Assembly (NCBI RefSeq): GCF_014200575.1
Contig: NZ_JACHBZ010000008.1
Coordinates: 1 to 64,000 of the forward strand
Length of the DNA stretch: 64,000 nucleotides
Direction of reading: 5' to 3'
Source: Mucilaginibacter saanensis
Lineage (GTDB): Bacteria > Bacteroidota > Bacteroidia > Sphingobacteriales > Sphingobacteriaceae
How positions within the stretch are numbered: position 1 is the stretch's first letter; each line of letters starts with the position of its first letter. Both the position numbers and the translations under genes were made by a program. Below are positions 46,645-57,499 of this stretch, one piece after another. The notes beneath the pieces were generated by a model, which was not told where the DNA came from, did no database searches, and saw nothing but the letters and a program-made list of their open reading frames with translations.

Positions 46645-48381
46645 ATGATGAAAACATTTAGTCTGCTTTTTATAAGTGTTGCTTTTTTGCTGTTGAACAG
46701 TAATGGCAGCTGCGCCCAAACCAATGCAAGCCCTAAAGATACTACCGACCGCAAATGGTGGAAAGAGGCAATTGTTTATCAGCTTTATCCCCGAAGCTTT
46801 AAAGATAATGACGGTGATGGCATTGGCGATTTGAAAGGGATAATTGCCAAGCTTGATTATATCAAAAGCCTGGGTGTTGATGTGGTATGGCTCAACCCTA
46901 TTTACAGTTCGCCTAATGATGATAACGGCTATGATGTGAGCGACTACCGCAACATTATGAAAGATTTTGGCACCATGGCCGATTTTGATGCCATGCTAAA
47001 GGGGATGCATGCCCGCGGCCTTAAGCTGGTGATGGACCTGGTTGTAAACCACAGCAGCGATGAGCATGAATGGTTTAAACAAAGCCGCAGCTCGCGCACC
47101 AACCCATACCGCGAATATTACCATTGGTGGAACGCTGAAAAAGGCAAGCCGCCGTATCGTTATAGTTTATTTGATGTACATCATGATGCCTGGCGGTATG
47201 ATTCGCTTACGAATGCCTATTATCTGCATTATTTTTCGCGCAAGCAACCTGACCTTAACTGGGAAAACCCCAAACTCAGGCACGAGGTTTATGATATTAT
47301 GAAGTTTTGGGCCGATAAGGGTATTGATGGTTTTAGGCTGGATGCTTTTCAGTTTGCGGCAAAGGATACAACCTTCCCGGCTTTTCCGAATGGGTTTGAG
47401 AAAGATTTTACCAGGTTTTATGGCATGCAGGGCAATTTGCACGGTTACCTGCAGGAGATGAACCAGCAGGTGCTTAGTAAGTATAACGTAATGAGTGTAG
47501 CCGAAGGGGCCGGAAACACTTTTGAAGATGCCCACAATTTAGTTGATGCCGATAGAAATGAATTAAACATGGCCTACGCTTTTGACGGGGTAGGTATTGC
47601 AAAACGGGAGGGCTACAGCCTGTTGCACTTAAAACAGGTATTTACCAAATGGGATAGTGCATTTGCTGCTAAAGGCTGGTTATCTATTTTTTTGGCTAAC
47701 CATGACCAGGCCAGGTTGGTGAGCCGGTTTGGTAATGATAGTCCGGAGTTTAGGGCAGTATCCTCAAAAATGCTGACTACCTTTTTAATGACCATGCGCG
47801 GCACCCCCTATTATTATAATGGTGATGAATTAGGGATGACCAACGCAGGCTTTACTAAAATTGAAGATTACAGGGACGTGCAAACACTCAATGAGTACCA
47901 GCGCCAGAAAGAGCTTGGTGCAGACATGCAAAAATATTTGCAGCAAATAGCTTTTGAAAGCAGGGATAACGGCCGTACACCTTTTCAATGGAACAATACG
48001 GCAAACGGAGGCTTTACTACTGGTAAGCCGTGGATAGGGGTAAATACCAACTACAAAACAATTAATGCAGCCAGCCAGGAAAAAGATCCTAATAGCACCC
48101 TGAATTATTTCAGGAAGGTGGTAAAGCTCCGGAAAGATAACCTGGTGCTGGTTTATGGCAAATATACCCTGCTTGATGCGTCAAACCCGGATACGTACGC
48201 ATACACAAGGGAGTGGAATGGTAAAAAGCTACTGATTTTATTAAACTTCAGGGATAAAAAAGCGACAACACAAACCGGAATTGATGTTGGTAAAGCCACT
48301 GTTTTAATAGGTAATTATAATAATCCTTCAAAAAACGGAACGTTGATGCCTTACGAAGCAATTGTTTATGAATTAAAATAG
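46645..48381 (+). CDS. secreted GH13 alpha-glucosidase
   Basis: A 578-residue exported alpha-glucosidase of the oligo-1,6-glucosidase type. The signal peptide ends at SCAQ. The barrel begins KWWKEAIVYQLYPRSFKDND with the calcium-like site NDGDGIGD. The catalytic triad is nucleophile Asp233 (GFRLDAFQF), acid/base Glu287 (SVAEGAGN) and Asp354 (LANHDQAR). A C-terminal beta domain closes the protein (ALLILLNFRDKK-like). It would hydrolyse short alpha-glucans in the periplasm, fitting the SusB-type GH97 gene 7 kb downstream. It is transcribed alone. Confidence 0.92.
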   Translation: MMKTFSLLFISVAFLLLNSNGSCAQTNASPKDTTDRKWWKEAIVYQLYPRSFKDNDGDGIGDLKGIIAKLDYIKSLGVDVVWLNPIYSSPNDDNGYDVSDYRNIMKDFGTMADFDAMLKGMHARGLKLVMDLVVNHSSDEHEWFKQSRSSRTNPYREYYHWWNAEKGKPPYRYSLFDVHHDAWRYDSLTNAYYLHYFSRKQPDLNWENPKLRHEVYDIMKFWADKGIDGFRLDAFQFAAKDTTFPAFPNGFEKDFTRFYGMQGNLHGYLQEMNQQVLSKYNVMSVAEGAGNTFEDAHNLVDADRNELNMAYAFDGVGIAKREGYSLLHLKQVFTKWDSAFAAKGWLSIFLANHDQARLVSRFGNDSPEFRAVSSKMLTTFLMTMRGTPYYYNGDELGMTNAGFTKIEDYRDVQTLNEYQRQKELGADMQKYLQQIAFESRDNGRTPFQWNNTANGGFTTGKPWIGVNTNYKTINAASQEKDPNSTLNYFRKVVKLRKDNLVLVYGKYTLLDASNPDTYAYTREWNGKKLLILLNFRDKKATTQTGIDVGKATVLIGNYNNPSKNGTLMPYEAIVYELK

Positions 48382-48392
48382 GGAGTTGGTTT

Positions 48393-48412
48393 TTCCCTCC
48401 CGTGGGAGGGAA
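48393..48412. terminator. perfect hairpin after the GH13 gene
   Basis: TTCCCTCCC-GT-GGGAGGGAA, a 9-bp stem with a 2-base loop, 12 bp after the stop. There is no T-tract, so the terminator role is uncertain. Confidence 0.5.
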
Positions 48413-48513
48413 TCGCACGGGCGTGCATTTATAGGCTATTACTTATTTGAACTCGCTGAATTTTTGCTAATAAATTTTATGCTTGACTATGCTCCATTGC
48501 CCTAATGGCTGTT

Positions 48514-48987
48514 TTACTTTTCGCGAAGGATAAACTTTTTTACATCGGCCCCTACCTTATCGCCGTCTTTGATTTTGGCGGGGCTGGTGAGCGACAGTAT
48601 AATAGAGCCTTCCTGGTCTATTTTACCATGTGTGGCCACAATGAAACTTCCGGGTTTATCAGGTGGGTATAGGCTAAAGCTGTTTAGTAATACTTTTTGC
48701 TTGTTCGGGTATTGGTAATACACAAAAAATATCAGCGGGTAATTTTGCGGGTTGCTCACTTTTACCACATCAATTTGTACAAACCGGTATTTATGGTGTA
48801 ACAGCATATCCGGATGAACTGCCTGCGCAATATCTTTTTCATGCAGATTTAAATGGTACAAGCTATCCATAGCCGTGGTAATTAAATTGCCCGGATATTG
48901 CAGCGGTACTTTGCCATTGCTATATCCGGGTAATGTTAAACAGGCAATGCTGATGATACAGCCCCATATTTTTAATGATCCCGTCAC
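48514..48987 (-). CDS. small exported protein of unknown function, downstream of the tyrosinase gene
   Basis: A 157-residue protein with a signal peptide (MTGSLKIWGCIISIACLTLPGYSNG). The mature part is beta-rich (YRFVQIDVVKVSNPQNYPLIFFVYYQYP, KVLLNSFSLYPPDKPGSFIVATHG, GSIILSLTSPAKIKDG) and resembles a single beta-sandwich. No family is recognised. It begins 30 bp after the tyrosinase stop on the same strand. A similar small partner, like the caddie or copper-chaperone proteins of other tyrosinases, is a possibility from position alone; no copper-binding His cluster is seen except isolated His residues. Confidence 0.7.
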   Translation of the reverse strand: MTGSLKIWGCIISIACLTLPGYSNGKVPLQYPGNLITTAMDSLYHLNLHEKDIAQAVHPDMLLHHKYRFVQIDVVKVSNPQNYPLIFFVYYQYPNKQKVLLNSFSLYPPDKPGSFIVATHGKIDQEGSIILSLTSPAKIKDGDKVGADVKKFILREK

Positions 48988-49017
48988 ACTTATTTATACG
49001 CTTAAATGCCGGGTATA

Positions 49018-50472
49018 TTATTGGTCCTTAGCATTTATAATTATCGGGGTAACAATGATGTCAACAGTATCAAGCAATAATTCGGTAGCCGGATTTTCAA
49101 ATTTTCCTAAAAAGGGTACGGCAACCAGTTGCACCGAGATAGGGCTTTTGTCTGTTAACTGCTGATTCTTTTTGAGCTTTTGCAGTGTTGGGGTAATGTT
49201 TACCAAAAACTTGGGTACATGTTTGTGTGCAGGCATATTCAGGTGCATATTATTTTCGGGCATAGGCGAACCAAAAAATGCGAAGCTGCCGGCATAGTGC
49301 AGGTTATCAACCGGGGTACTGGCATTAGCATCGGGCAGGTTTATAAATACACGCACAAAAAAATCGCTTTCGGCAGGTAATTGCACATAGTTTATGCTAA
49401 CAAAAACATGATCTTTTGAGGCATCGTTATTGATGATACCGGCAAAATCGCCTGCATTTGTTTTTGGCTGGGCGGTAAACGGACGGCCAATACTTATGAT
49501 GGTTCGGCTGGCAAGGGATATCCGGTTTTTGATCTCGAATTTAATGTTTGCCCCTTTTTTAATCCTTGCCTCAAGCCGGTTAAAGTCGGCTTTGGTTTTA
49601 ATGATCTGTTGAGCAACAGGGGTGCCAATATCGCTATGCTCGTATTGATAGCTCAGCAGCGGCATTATGGTGGTTAAGCCGGCCGTCATTGTACCGGCGG
49701 TATTGCCGTCGGCGTCAATAAAATAATTCCAGGCGGTGTCGTTCCATGCGGGATCATTGGTGTTGTTGTTGCCCAGGTCAATATTCCACTTGGCCCAGCA
49801 ATAGTCAATCATACAATGGTGTGTCCAGAATATGGGGTCCATAGCAGAACCAAATCCACCCATAGTATCACCAACGTAGGTATGAACAGTATTATGCGGG
49901 GTACCCTCTATCTGTTGCCAAAAGGTGTAAAAATCTGTATCGGTAAAAATAGGATCAAGCTCAGTGGTTGATACTGCAGATACACCCGCTACTGATGTAT
50001 TGGCCCTGGCCAGAAAAAGCACACTGGTGGTATCTAAAAAGGCAGGGTTAAGGTCGGGATTTTGATTCCAGTTCCAATATGGAAGCCCGAAATGACTGTT
50101 GCCTGTTAGTTTTTGGCAAATTTTTTCAAAGTAGAACAGGTAAGCCCTGTGCCACGAAAAAAAATGTGGTGTACCATGCTGGCATAGGTTAAAACCTACC
50201 CCTGCTGTGCCGTGTATGGCTGCCTGCTTACTCCAGTTTCGCGGATCATTTGCGGGCAGGGCTTTCATTAGCGTTACCGCCTGCCTGTAGGTAGCAATAT
50301 CGGCATCTACTTCCGGCGATCCTACGCGAAGTCTGCGCCTGATGGGCCTGTTCCGTATCGCTTCGGCCAGTTGTTCGCAGCCACCAAATGTTCCAAATAT
50401 TAAACTTGCGCTAATGAGCCCCAGGCCTTGCACAAATATACGCCGGTTGATGTTGGGTAAGAGGTATTCCAT
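49018..50472 (-). CDS. exported tyrosinase / polyphenol oxidase-like type-3 copper protein
   Basis: A 484-residue protein. The N-terminus has a twin-arginine-like RR in NRRIFVQGLGLISASLIFGTFGGC, with a lipobox-like FGGC. The CuA site reads IHGTAG...CQHGTPHFFSWHRAY, giving three His. CuB has HNTVHTYVG and DPIFWTHHCMIDYCW. The Cys-Gln-His arrangement could form the Cys-His thioether known in fungal tyrosinases, but this is an inference. The C-terminal 150 residues form a beta-rich domain similar to the KFDV-type domain of plant polyphenol oxidases, which may shield the site. It oxidises phenols or catechols with O2. It is probably the first gene of a two-gene unit with the small exported protein. 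Confidence 0.88.
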   Translation of the reverse strand: MEYLLPNINRRIFVQGLGLISASLIFGTFGGCEQLAEAIRNRPIRRRLRVGSPEVDADIATYRQAVTLMKALPANDPRNWSKQAAIHGTAGVGFNLCQHGTPHFFSWHRAYLFYFEKICQKLTGNSHFGLPYWNWNQNPDLNPAFLDTTSVLFLARANTSVAGVSAVSTTELDPIFTDTDFYTFWQQIEGTPHNTVHTYVGDTMGGFGSAMDPIFWTHHCMIDYCWAKWNIDLGNNNTNDPAWNDTAWNYFIDADGNTAGTMTAGLTTIMPLLSYQYEHSDIGTPVAQQIIKTKADFNRLEARIKKGANIKFEIKNRISLASRTIISIGRPFTAQPKTNAGDFAGIINNDASKDHVFVSINYVQLPAESDFFVRVFINLPDANASTPVDNLHYAGSFAFFGSPMPENNMHLNMPAHKHVPKFLVNITPTLQKLKKNQQLTDKSPISVQLVAVPFLGKFENPATELLLDTVDIIVTPIIINAKDQ

Positions 50473-50715
50473 ATCAGCAGTTTTAAGGTTTAAAAATGAT
50501 GTATCAACCCGGAGATTGGGTTGCTTAGGTTTATAATAATCAAATATACAGTGTGTTAGCAGTGTTTGTATGCGTAAAAATACGTATACTGCTGCGTTAA
50601 AACCCCTGTATTTAGCAGTAAGGAATTTGTGAGGGGGTAAAACAAAAGCCTTAAATCTGTTAATATAAGGCTTCTGTTTTTTGGAGCGGGATATCCGGCC
50701 GAAGTACAGCTGTTA

Positions 50716-52212
50716 TTATTGTGTTTGTGCGGCAGGGGTAGTTTTTCCTTCGCCAAATAAGCTTATTCCTATGGCAAATCCAATCCAGGGCTTGCCTTGG
50801 TATTTAAACTCATTGGCATGGGCCCCGGCAAAATCCCAGCCCAAAAAGGCGCCGATTTGAAATTTATCATATTGAAACATAAAGCCGCCGGAGGTTGAAA
50901 CAGCCGCTGTAGAAGTAGCCGAGGTGGCGGGTGTAGTTGCAGTAGCAGGCGTGGCATTATCAAGCGGTACGTTAACTACAGAAAGGCCTAATAAATAATT
51001 AAGTGAAATATCGCTTGTGCTAACCAACTGGTGCTTATCGCCAAAGGTTAAACCAAAGTTCAGGTTTTGTTCAAAATCAAAACGGCCGCCCTTATTGTTA
51101 TCAAACCGCATTTTTACCGGAAGCGTAAGAAAGCCCCAGGTAAATTTGTTGCTATGCGGAAAGATGGACACACTATTATCAGAAAAATCTTTGGCCGATA
51201 TAAAAAACAACCAACCATTTGCCCAGGAATCCAGATAGGCCAAATCGCTGTAGATGGCAGCCTGGTTGGTCATATCGGCCGATGTGTCTAATTTATCATT
51301 GATTTGTTCTTTGGTAATTCTGTATGCCTTTGGGTCGGGCCCGTTATCGCTGTTTTGCCCTTGTAGCGAACGACCTCGTAACTTTAATAAGATGAATTTT
51401 GCTACCTCTGTTTCGTATTCAGCCTTAATGCTTTCAAGGCTACCGTTAGCGTTATTCAAACTTTGCTGTGCGCTATTCAAAAGCGCTTTTTTTGACTGAT
51501 AGTCAACTCCGGATTGTTCAATGTACGAGTTTTTATTTACAGGTAGCGCCATTGCGGCACTGATCAACTGCTTCTTTAAGACGGTATCTGTATCATTACC
51601 GACCGATAGCTGCGCCTGGGCTTTTGACCGCAAAGTTGTAAACGCATTTAATTTATTCTTTAGGGTTTGATTGGCCTTAGGTAAAGTTCCTGCAGTTTTC
51701 TTCAGATCTGCCAATACAAGATTGGTAAAAAAAAGCTGTTCGGTATTGCTAACTGCCTGCGCGGTTTTTGTTACTGCTTTTTTTGATAGTTCAACGTTCA
51801 GGCTATCCTGGTGCAGTTTGTCTTTTGCCGCTTTAACAGCGGCCTTTTGTTGTAAAATGCTATCCTGTAGCTTTTTTTGTGCTGCTAATCTTTGATTCCC
51901 TAAATCTGTAATTGTTTTATAGAAGGTAGTTTTTTCAGTGTCCTCAGTGTACCTCCACGGGGTAATAACGTAGCCCAGAATGGTACCTGAAGAGTCTTTT
52001 ACATCGTTGATAGTAAACTTGGTTCCTTTGTTTAATTTAAAATGTATACTATAATCAATTTTGGGTTTTATCCCCATTTGATAAGGATACACATTGGTGT
52101 AAGCCGTTGATACATATGAGGAACTAACAGCTGGTTTTGCGGGGGTAGTTTGGGCGGTGCTTAGCTTGTAAATAGCCAGCAGCACAACCATTAAGGTTAG
52201 GTTTTTTTTCAT
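50716..52212 (-). CDS. exported coiled-coil protein of unknown function
   Basis: A 498-residue protein with a signal peptide (ends LSTAQTT). After an N-terminal beta region (YPYQMGIKPKIDYSIHFKLNKG), residues about 110-280 are charged, Ala/Lys/Gln-rich helices with heptad character (AAQKKLQDSILQQKAAVKAAKDK). The C-terminal 180 residues alternate hydrophobic positions as an outer-membrane beta-barrel might (FTWGFLTLPVKMRFD, FDFEQNLNFGLTFGDKHQL, FMFQYDKFQIGAFLGWDFAGA, PWIGFAIGISLFGEG). A periplasmic stalk joined to a small barrel is one reading. I do not recognise a family. It is transcribed alone. Confidence 0.7.
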   Translation of the reverse strand: MKKNLTLMVVLLAIYKLSTAQTTPAKPAVSSSYVSTAYTNVYPYQMGIKPKIDYSIHFKLNKGTKFTINDVKDSSGTILGYVITPWRYTEDTEKTTFYKTITDLGNQRLAAQKKLQDSILQQKAAVKAAKDKLHQDSLNVELSKKAVTKTAQAVSNTEQLFFTNLVLADLKKTAGTLPKANQTLKNKLNAFTTLRSKAQAQLSVGNDTDTVLKKQLISAAMALPVNKNSYIEQSGVDYQSKKALLNSAQQSLNNANGSLESIKAEYETEVAKFILLKLRGRSLQGQNSDNGPDPKAYRITKEQINDKLDTSADMTNQAAIYSDLAYLDSWANGWLFFISAKDFSDNSVSIFPHSNKFTWGFLTLPVKMRFDNNKGGRFDFEQNLNFGLTFGDKHQLVSTSDISLNYLLGLSVVNVPLDNATPATATTPATSATSTAAVSTSGGFMFQYDKFQIGAFLGWDFAGAHANEFKYQGKPWIGFAIGISLFGEGKTTPAAQTQ

Positions 52213-52429
52213 TGTTTTAAGGGTTTAGGGTTGTCCCTTAAAAATAAGTAAAAGATAGGAAAAGCATCAACCGTAGTTTTACGTTATTTATCATAGATAT
52301 TTAACCCTTAATTAATTAAATATTGTTTGATTTGATAAAATAGAGTTTAGAGCTTTTTTTATCAGCAGATTAATCTAAAGGAAACTTTTTCTGCACGCTC
52401 CTTATACGGAGTGCTATATTAAGCAGGCA

Positions 52430-53653
52430 TTAACCCAGTTTATCTATTTTTTTTTGAATGGCCTGTTTTTCTGCAAGTGTTTTGGCCAGTGATAATGCTT
52501 GTTTAAAATTTTCAAACGCTTGTTGATGGTCGGTTTCGGTGTAAAGTTCGCCCAGAAGCATAAAATAAAAATGATCGCTGGTAAGGTTGAGTTTTTCCGC
52601 TTCGGCAATGGCTGCCTGTTTGCCGTTGGCTTTGGAAAGCGCGTAAGTTCTGTTAAGGGCGGCTATGGGCGAATAAGCTATTTGCAGTAAGTGATTATAG
52701 AGTTGTAATATGTTTTCCCACTTTTCTTGGGTATCGGATTGTTGAGTATTCCAATAGGCTATGCCCGCTTCCAGGTGGTATTTTGAAAGCCGGTTGCCGC
52801 TGGCGGCGCAATTTAAAAAATAGCCGCCTTTACTAATCAGGTCGGCGTTCCAAAGTGTTGTATCCTGCTCCTGGTACAAAACAAGCTCCCCGTTTTTATC
52901 CAACCTGGCTTCAAACCGCGATGCATGGAAACACATCAGTGCCAGCAGCGCATTTACTTGTGGTTTGTTGGTGTTGTTATTTTCAACCAGCATGGTGCAA
53001 AGCCGCATAGCCTCCAGGCAAAGCTCTTTACGAAGTGTTTTATTTTGGCTAGCAGAATAATAACCCTCATTAAATAATAGGTAAATGGTTGTTAATACGG
53101 GGGTAAGCCGTTCATCAATTTCGGTTTCATCGGGCAGCTCAATCTTGATTTTTTCTGCCCGGAGCTTTTCCTTGGCCCTGAAAAGGCGCTTATTAATGGT
53201 TTCTTTGTTGGTTAAAAAGGCGCTCGCAATTTCTTCAATACCAAAGCCGCAAAGTATACGAAGCGATAGCCCGATCTGTGCCTCGGGCGGGATAATAGGA
53301 TGGCACACGGCAAACATCATCTGTAGCTGACTGTCATTGATATTTTGAGGCGACAGGTCGATTTCAGTTACGTCAGTTAGGGTGTTTTTTAATTCGGCAG
53401 CAATTTTATTTTCAAAAAGGTTGCTGCGCTGCAAATGATTTTTGGCTTTGTTTTTGGCCACATTATACAGCCAGGCCGCCGGGTTGGGCGGCAGGCCCTT
53501 AATGCCCCAGTCCTGCGCTGCGGTTAAAAAGGTTTCACTTGCAATATCTTCGGCGGTTTCTATCTGGTCAAATCCAAAACGTTTACAAAGGACGGAAACA
53601 ATTTTTCTGTATTCCGTCCTGAATAAATGCGGTATTAATTCGCCGTTGTGCAT
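52430..53653 (-). CDS. ECF42-type RNA polymerase sigma factor with long C-terminal extension
   Basis: A 407-residue sigma factor. Region 2 is FRTEYRKIVSVLCKRFGFDQIETAEDIASETFLTAA with the NPAAWLYNVAKNKAKNHLQR block. Region 4 is the helix-turn-helix GFGIEEIASAFLTNKETINKRLFRAKEKLR. About 220 residues of C-terminal TPR-like helices follow (LLFNEGYYSASQNKTLRKELCLEAMRL, YNHLLQIAYSPIAALNRTYALSKANGKQAAIAEAEKL). That extension defines the ECF42 group, in which it replaces an anti-sigma factor. The YCII/DGPF gene immediately upstream on the same strand is the known companion of ECF42 sigma factors. No anti-sigma gene is visible. Confidence 0.9.
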   Translation of the reverse strand: MHNGELIPHLFRTEYRKIVSVLCKRFGFDQIETAEDIASETFLTAAQDWGIKGLPPNPAAWLYNVAKNKAKNHLQRSNLFENKIAAELKNTLTDVTEIDLSPQNINDSQLQMMFAVCHPIIPPEAQIGLSLRILCGFGIEEIASAFLTNKETINKRLFRAKEKLRAEKIKIELPDETEIDERLTPVLTTIYLLFNEGYYSASQNKTLRKELCLEAMRLCTMLVENNNTNKPQVNALLALMCFHASRFEARLDKNGELVLYQEQDTTLWNADLISKGGYFLNCAASGNRLSKYHLEAGIAYWNTQQSDTQEKWENILQLYNHLLQIAYSPIAALNRTYALSKANGKQAAIAEAEKLNLTSDHFYFMLLGELYTETDHQQAFENFKQALSLAKTLAEKQAIQKKIDKLG

Positions 53654-53687
53654 AAGTAATGGCCTCCGTTATAGCGGCGTTTAAGTT

Positions 53688-54044
53688 TTAAGCGTTGCTG
53701 TGCGACCCTGTGATTTTTCTGATCTCTATGCTGTTTCCCTCGCCGTTTAGCATAGGGCAGGCCTTTGAAAGGCTTACGGCTTCGTCAAAATCTTTTGCTT
53801 TTATCATAATATAGCCGGCCACTGACTCCTTAATTTCGGCATACGGGCCATCCGTTATCACATCATTGTATTTTAAAACCCGGCCTTCGGTTGATAGGCC
53901 CGTGCCACCAATAAATTTGTTTTGAGCAGCTATACCACCAACCCAGTCGTGGTACTGTTTCATGTAATCCTCCAATTGTTCAGGCGAAGGCTGAGCCTCC
54001 CTGGTGATGATGTCCATGCGGAACAATAATACAAACTCGTCCAT
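53688..54044 (-). CDS. YCII-related (DGPF-domain) protein
   Basis: A 118-residue small protein of the YCII/DGPF family (TDGPYAEIKESVAGYIMIKA, GGTGLSTEGRVLKYND, KACPMLNGEGNSIEIRKI). It ends 34 bp before the ECF42 sigma gene on the same strand, so the two form an operon. In other bacteria ECF42 factors control and co-occur with such proteins, whose biochemical role is unknown. YCII folds are ferredoxin-like and sometimes enzymatic. Here the DGPF signature is DGPY. Confidence 0.88.
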   Translation of the reverse strand: MDEFVLLFRMDIITREAQPSPEQLEDYMKQYHDWVGGIAAQNKFIGGTGLSTEGRVLKYNDVITDGPYAEIKESVAGYIMIKAKDFDEAVSLSKACPMLNGEGNSIEIRKITGSHSNA

Positions 54045-54316
54045 TTTTTTGATTTTAATAGTAAATAAATATATGAATTATACCCCCATATCAAGTGAGA
54101 TAGCAGGAATTGGACACTGGCCTGGAATTTTTTATCATGAGGACTACCCCAAACAAGCAAGGGGGGATTTATAGGACACGAAAATGGTACACAAAAATTA
54201 ACCGGCACATTATAAGCGAGTTAAATATTATAATATATGTTGCGTTAAACCGTCGGTTATTATTGTAGTCATACAGGCTCAATTATTAATAAATATTTAA
54301 CCTTAAACACAATTTT

Positions 54317-54967
54317 ATGTACAAAAAACTAGTGCTGGTATTATTATCAGTTATTACACTTCAAGCGGCAAAAGCACAAACAGAAAAAGGCAATCAAACT
54401 TTAGGGGCATCATTTGGTGTGTCGGTCACTAACTCCAATAATCAATATCTTAATACTGGTGGCCCAGCAAGCGACAACTCTAAAGGGAAACTTAACTCCT
54501 ATTCTATATCACCCAGCTATAGTTATTTTATTGCAGATAAACTGGATATTGGTGCCAGTGTGGGTTATTCATATATGAATCAGAAATACGACCCGGCATT
54601 AAGCGGGCAAATACAACAACAACAAAAAAATTATAACGCTTCGATATTTCTGAGAAAGTATTTTTTGTTTGATAATAAGATCGGGATACGCACCGGGCCT
54701 TATTTAGGCTACCAAAATGCCAAACAATTTTATATTTATACTGGTACTGATGACCGGAGTACTTATAACAGTGATGGTTTCTTTGGAGGAGTAAATATGG
54801 ACTTTGTTTACTTTCCCGCAAAAAATGTAGGTCTTTCAGCCAGTTTAGCAAATTTAAGCTATCAGCACCAAAAATATGCCGGGAATAATTTGGGTAATTC
54901 TAATACCTTTAGTTTGAACTTTGTAAATTATTTGGCGCTTTCTGTTTATTACGTATTTGGCAAGTAA
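54317..54967 (+). CDS. small outer-membrane beta-barrel protein
   Basis: A 216-residue exported protein. The signal peptide ends AAKAQ. Alternating hydrophobic strands with aromatic girdle residues (LGASFGVSVTNSNNQYL, ISPSYSYFIADKLDIGASVGYSYM, IFLRKYFLFDNKIGIRTGPYLGYQ, VNMDFVYFPAKNVGLSASLANLSYQ) and a C-terminal LSVYYVFGK suggest an eight-stranded barrel of the OmpA/PorT-like outer-membrane group. The ligand is unknown. It is transcribed alone and followed by a strong terminator. Confidence 0.85.
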   Translation: MYKKLVLVLLSVITLQAAKAQTEKGNQTLGASFGVSVTNSNNQYLNTGGPASDNSKGKLNSYSISPSYSYFIADKLDIGASVGYSYMNQKYDPALSGQIQQQQKNYNASIFLRKYFLFDNKIGIRTGPYLGYQNAKQFYIYTGTDDRSTYNSDGFFGGVNMDFVYFPAKNVGLSASLANLSYQHQKYAGNNLGNSNTFSLNFVNYLALSVYYVFGK

Positions 54968-54992
54968 CTTATCAAAATGTAAATTATAAAGG

Positions 54993-55025
54993 AGCGCCTT
55001 AAGTCGGGAGATTTAAGGCGCTTTT
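54993..55025 (+). terminator. terminator of the barrel-protein gene
   Basis: AGCGCCTTAA, loop of 10, TTAAGGCGCTTTT. Confidence 0.85.
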
Positions 55026-55226
55026 GTTGTTTTGAGCCCTTTAAAACCATATAAGATCATTAAATAAAATTGCTTTAAAAGTGTAATAAAAATAGTTATT
55101 GTATTGATATAAAGTTTGTTGTGAAAAAAAATATTTATATTTTTAATAAATAAGTAGCAGAGTTATTAAAGGATTATAAGATTTGCTGTTAACCAATAGG
55201 CTTAGCCAATATTAATCCTAAAATAA

Positions 55227-57332
<2,106 letters not shown>

Positions 57333-57380
57333 ATGGATGATGTGCAGAGAGATAAGTGATTGAAATATATTAATTAAGGA

Positions 57381-57409
57381 AAAACCTGCTATTTATAGCA
57401 GGTTTTTTT
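57381..57409 (+). terminator. terminator of the SusB-like gene
   Basis: AAAACCTGCTA-TTTA-TAGCAGGTTTTTTT, perfect 11-bp arms. Confidence 0.9.
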
Positions 57410-57499
57410 ATGCGGTTGCATGGGTTTGTTTAGTCAAAGTAAGGGCTGTTTAACTTTAGCTGCATCAGATTTTTCCTATCTTTCATTTTTGAAATTAAA

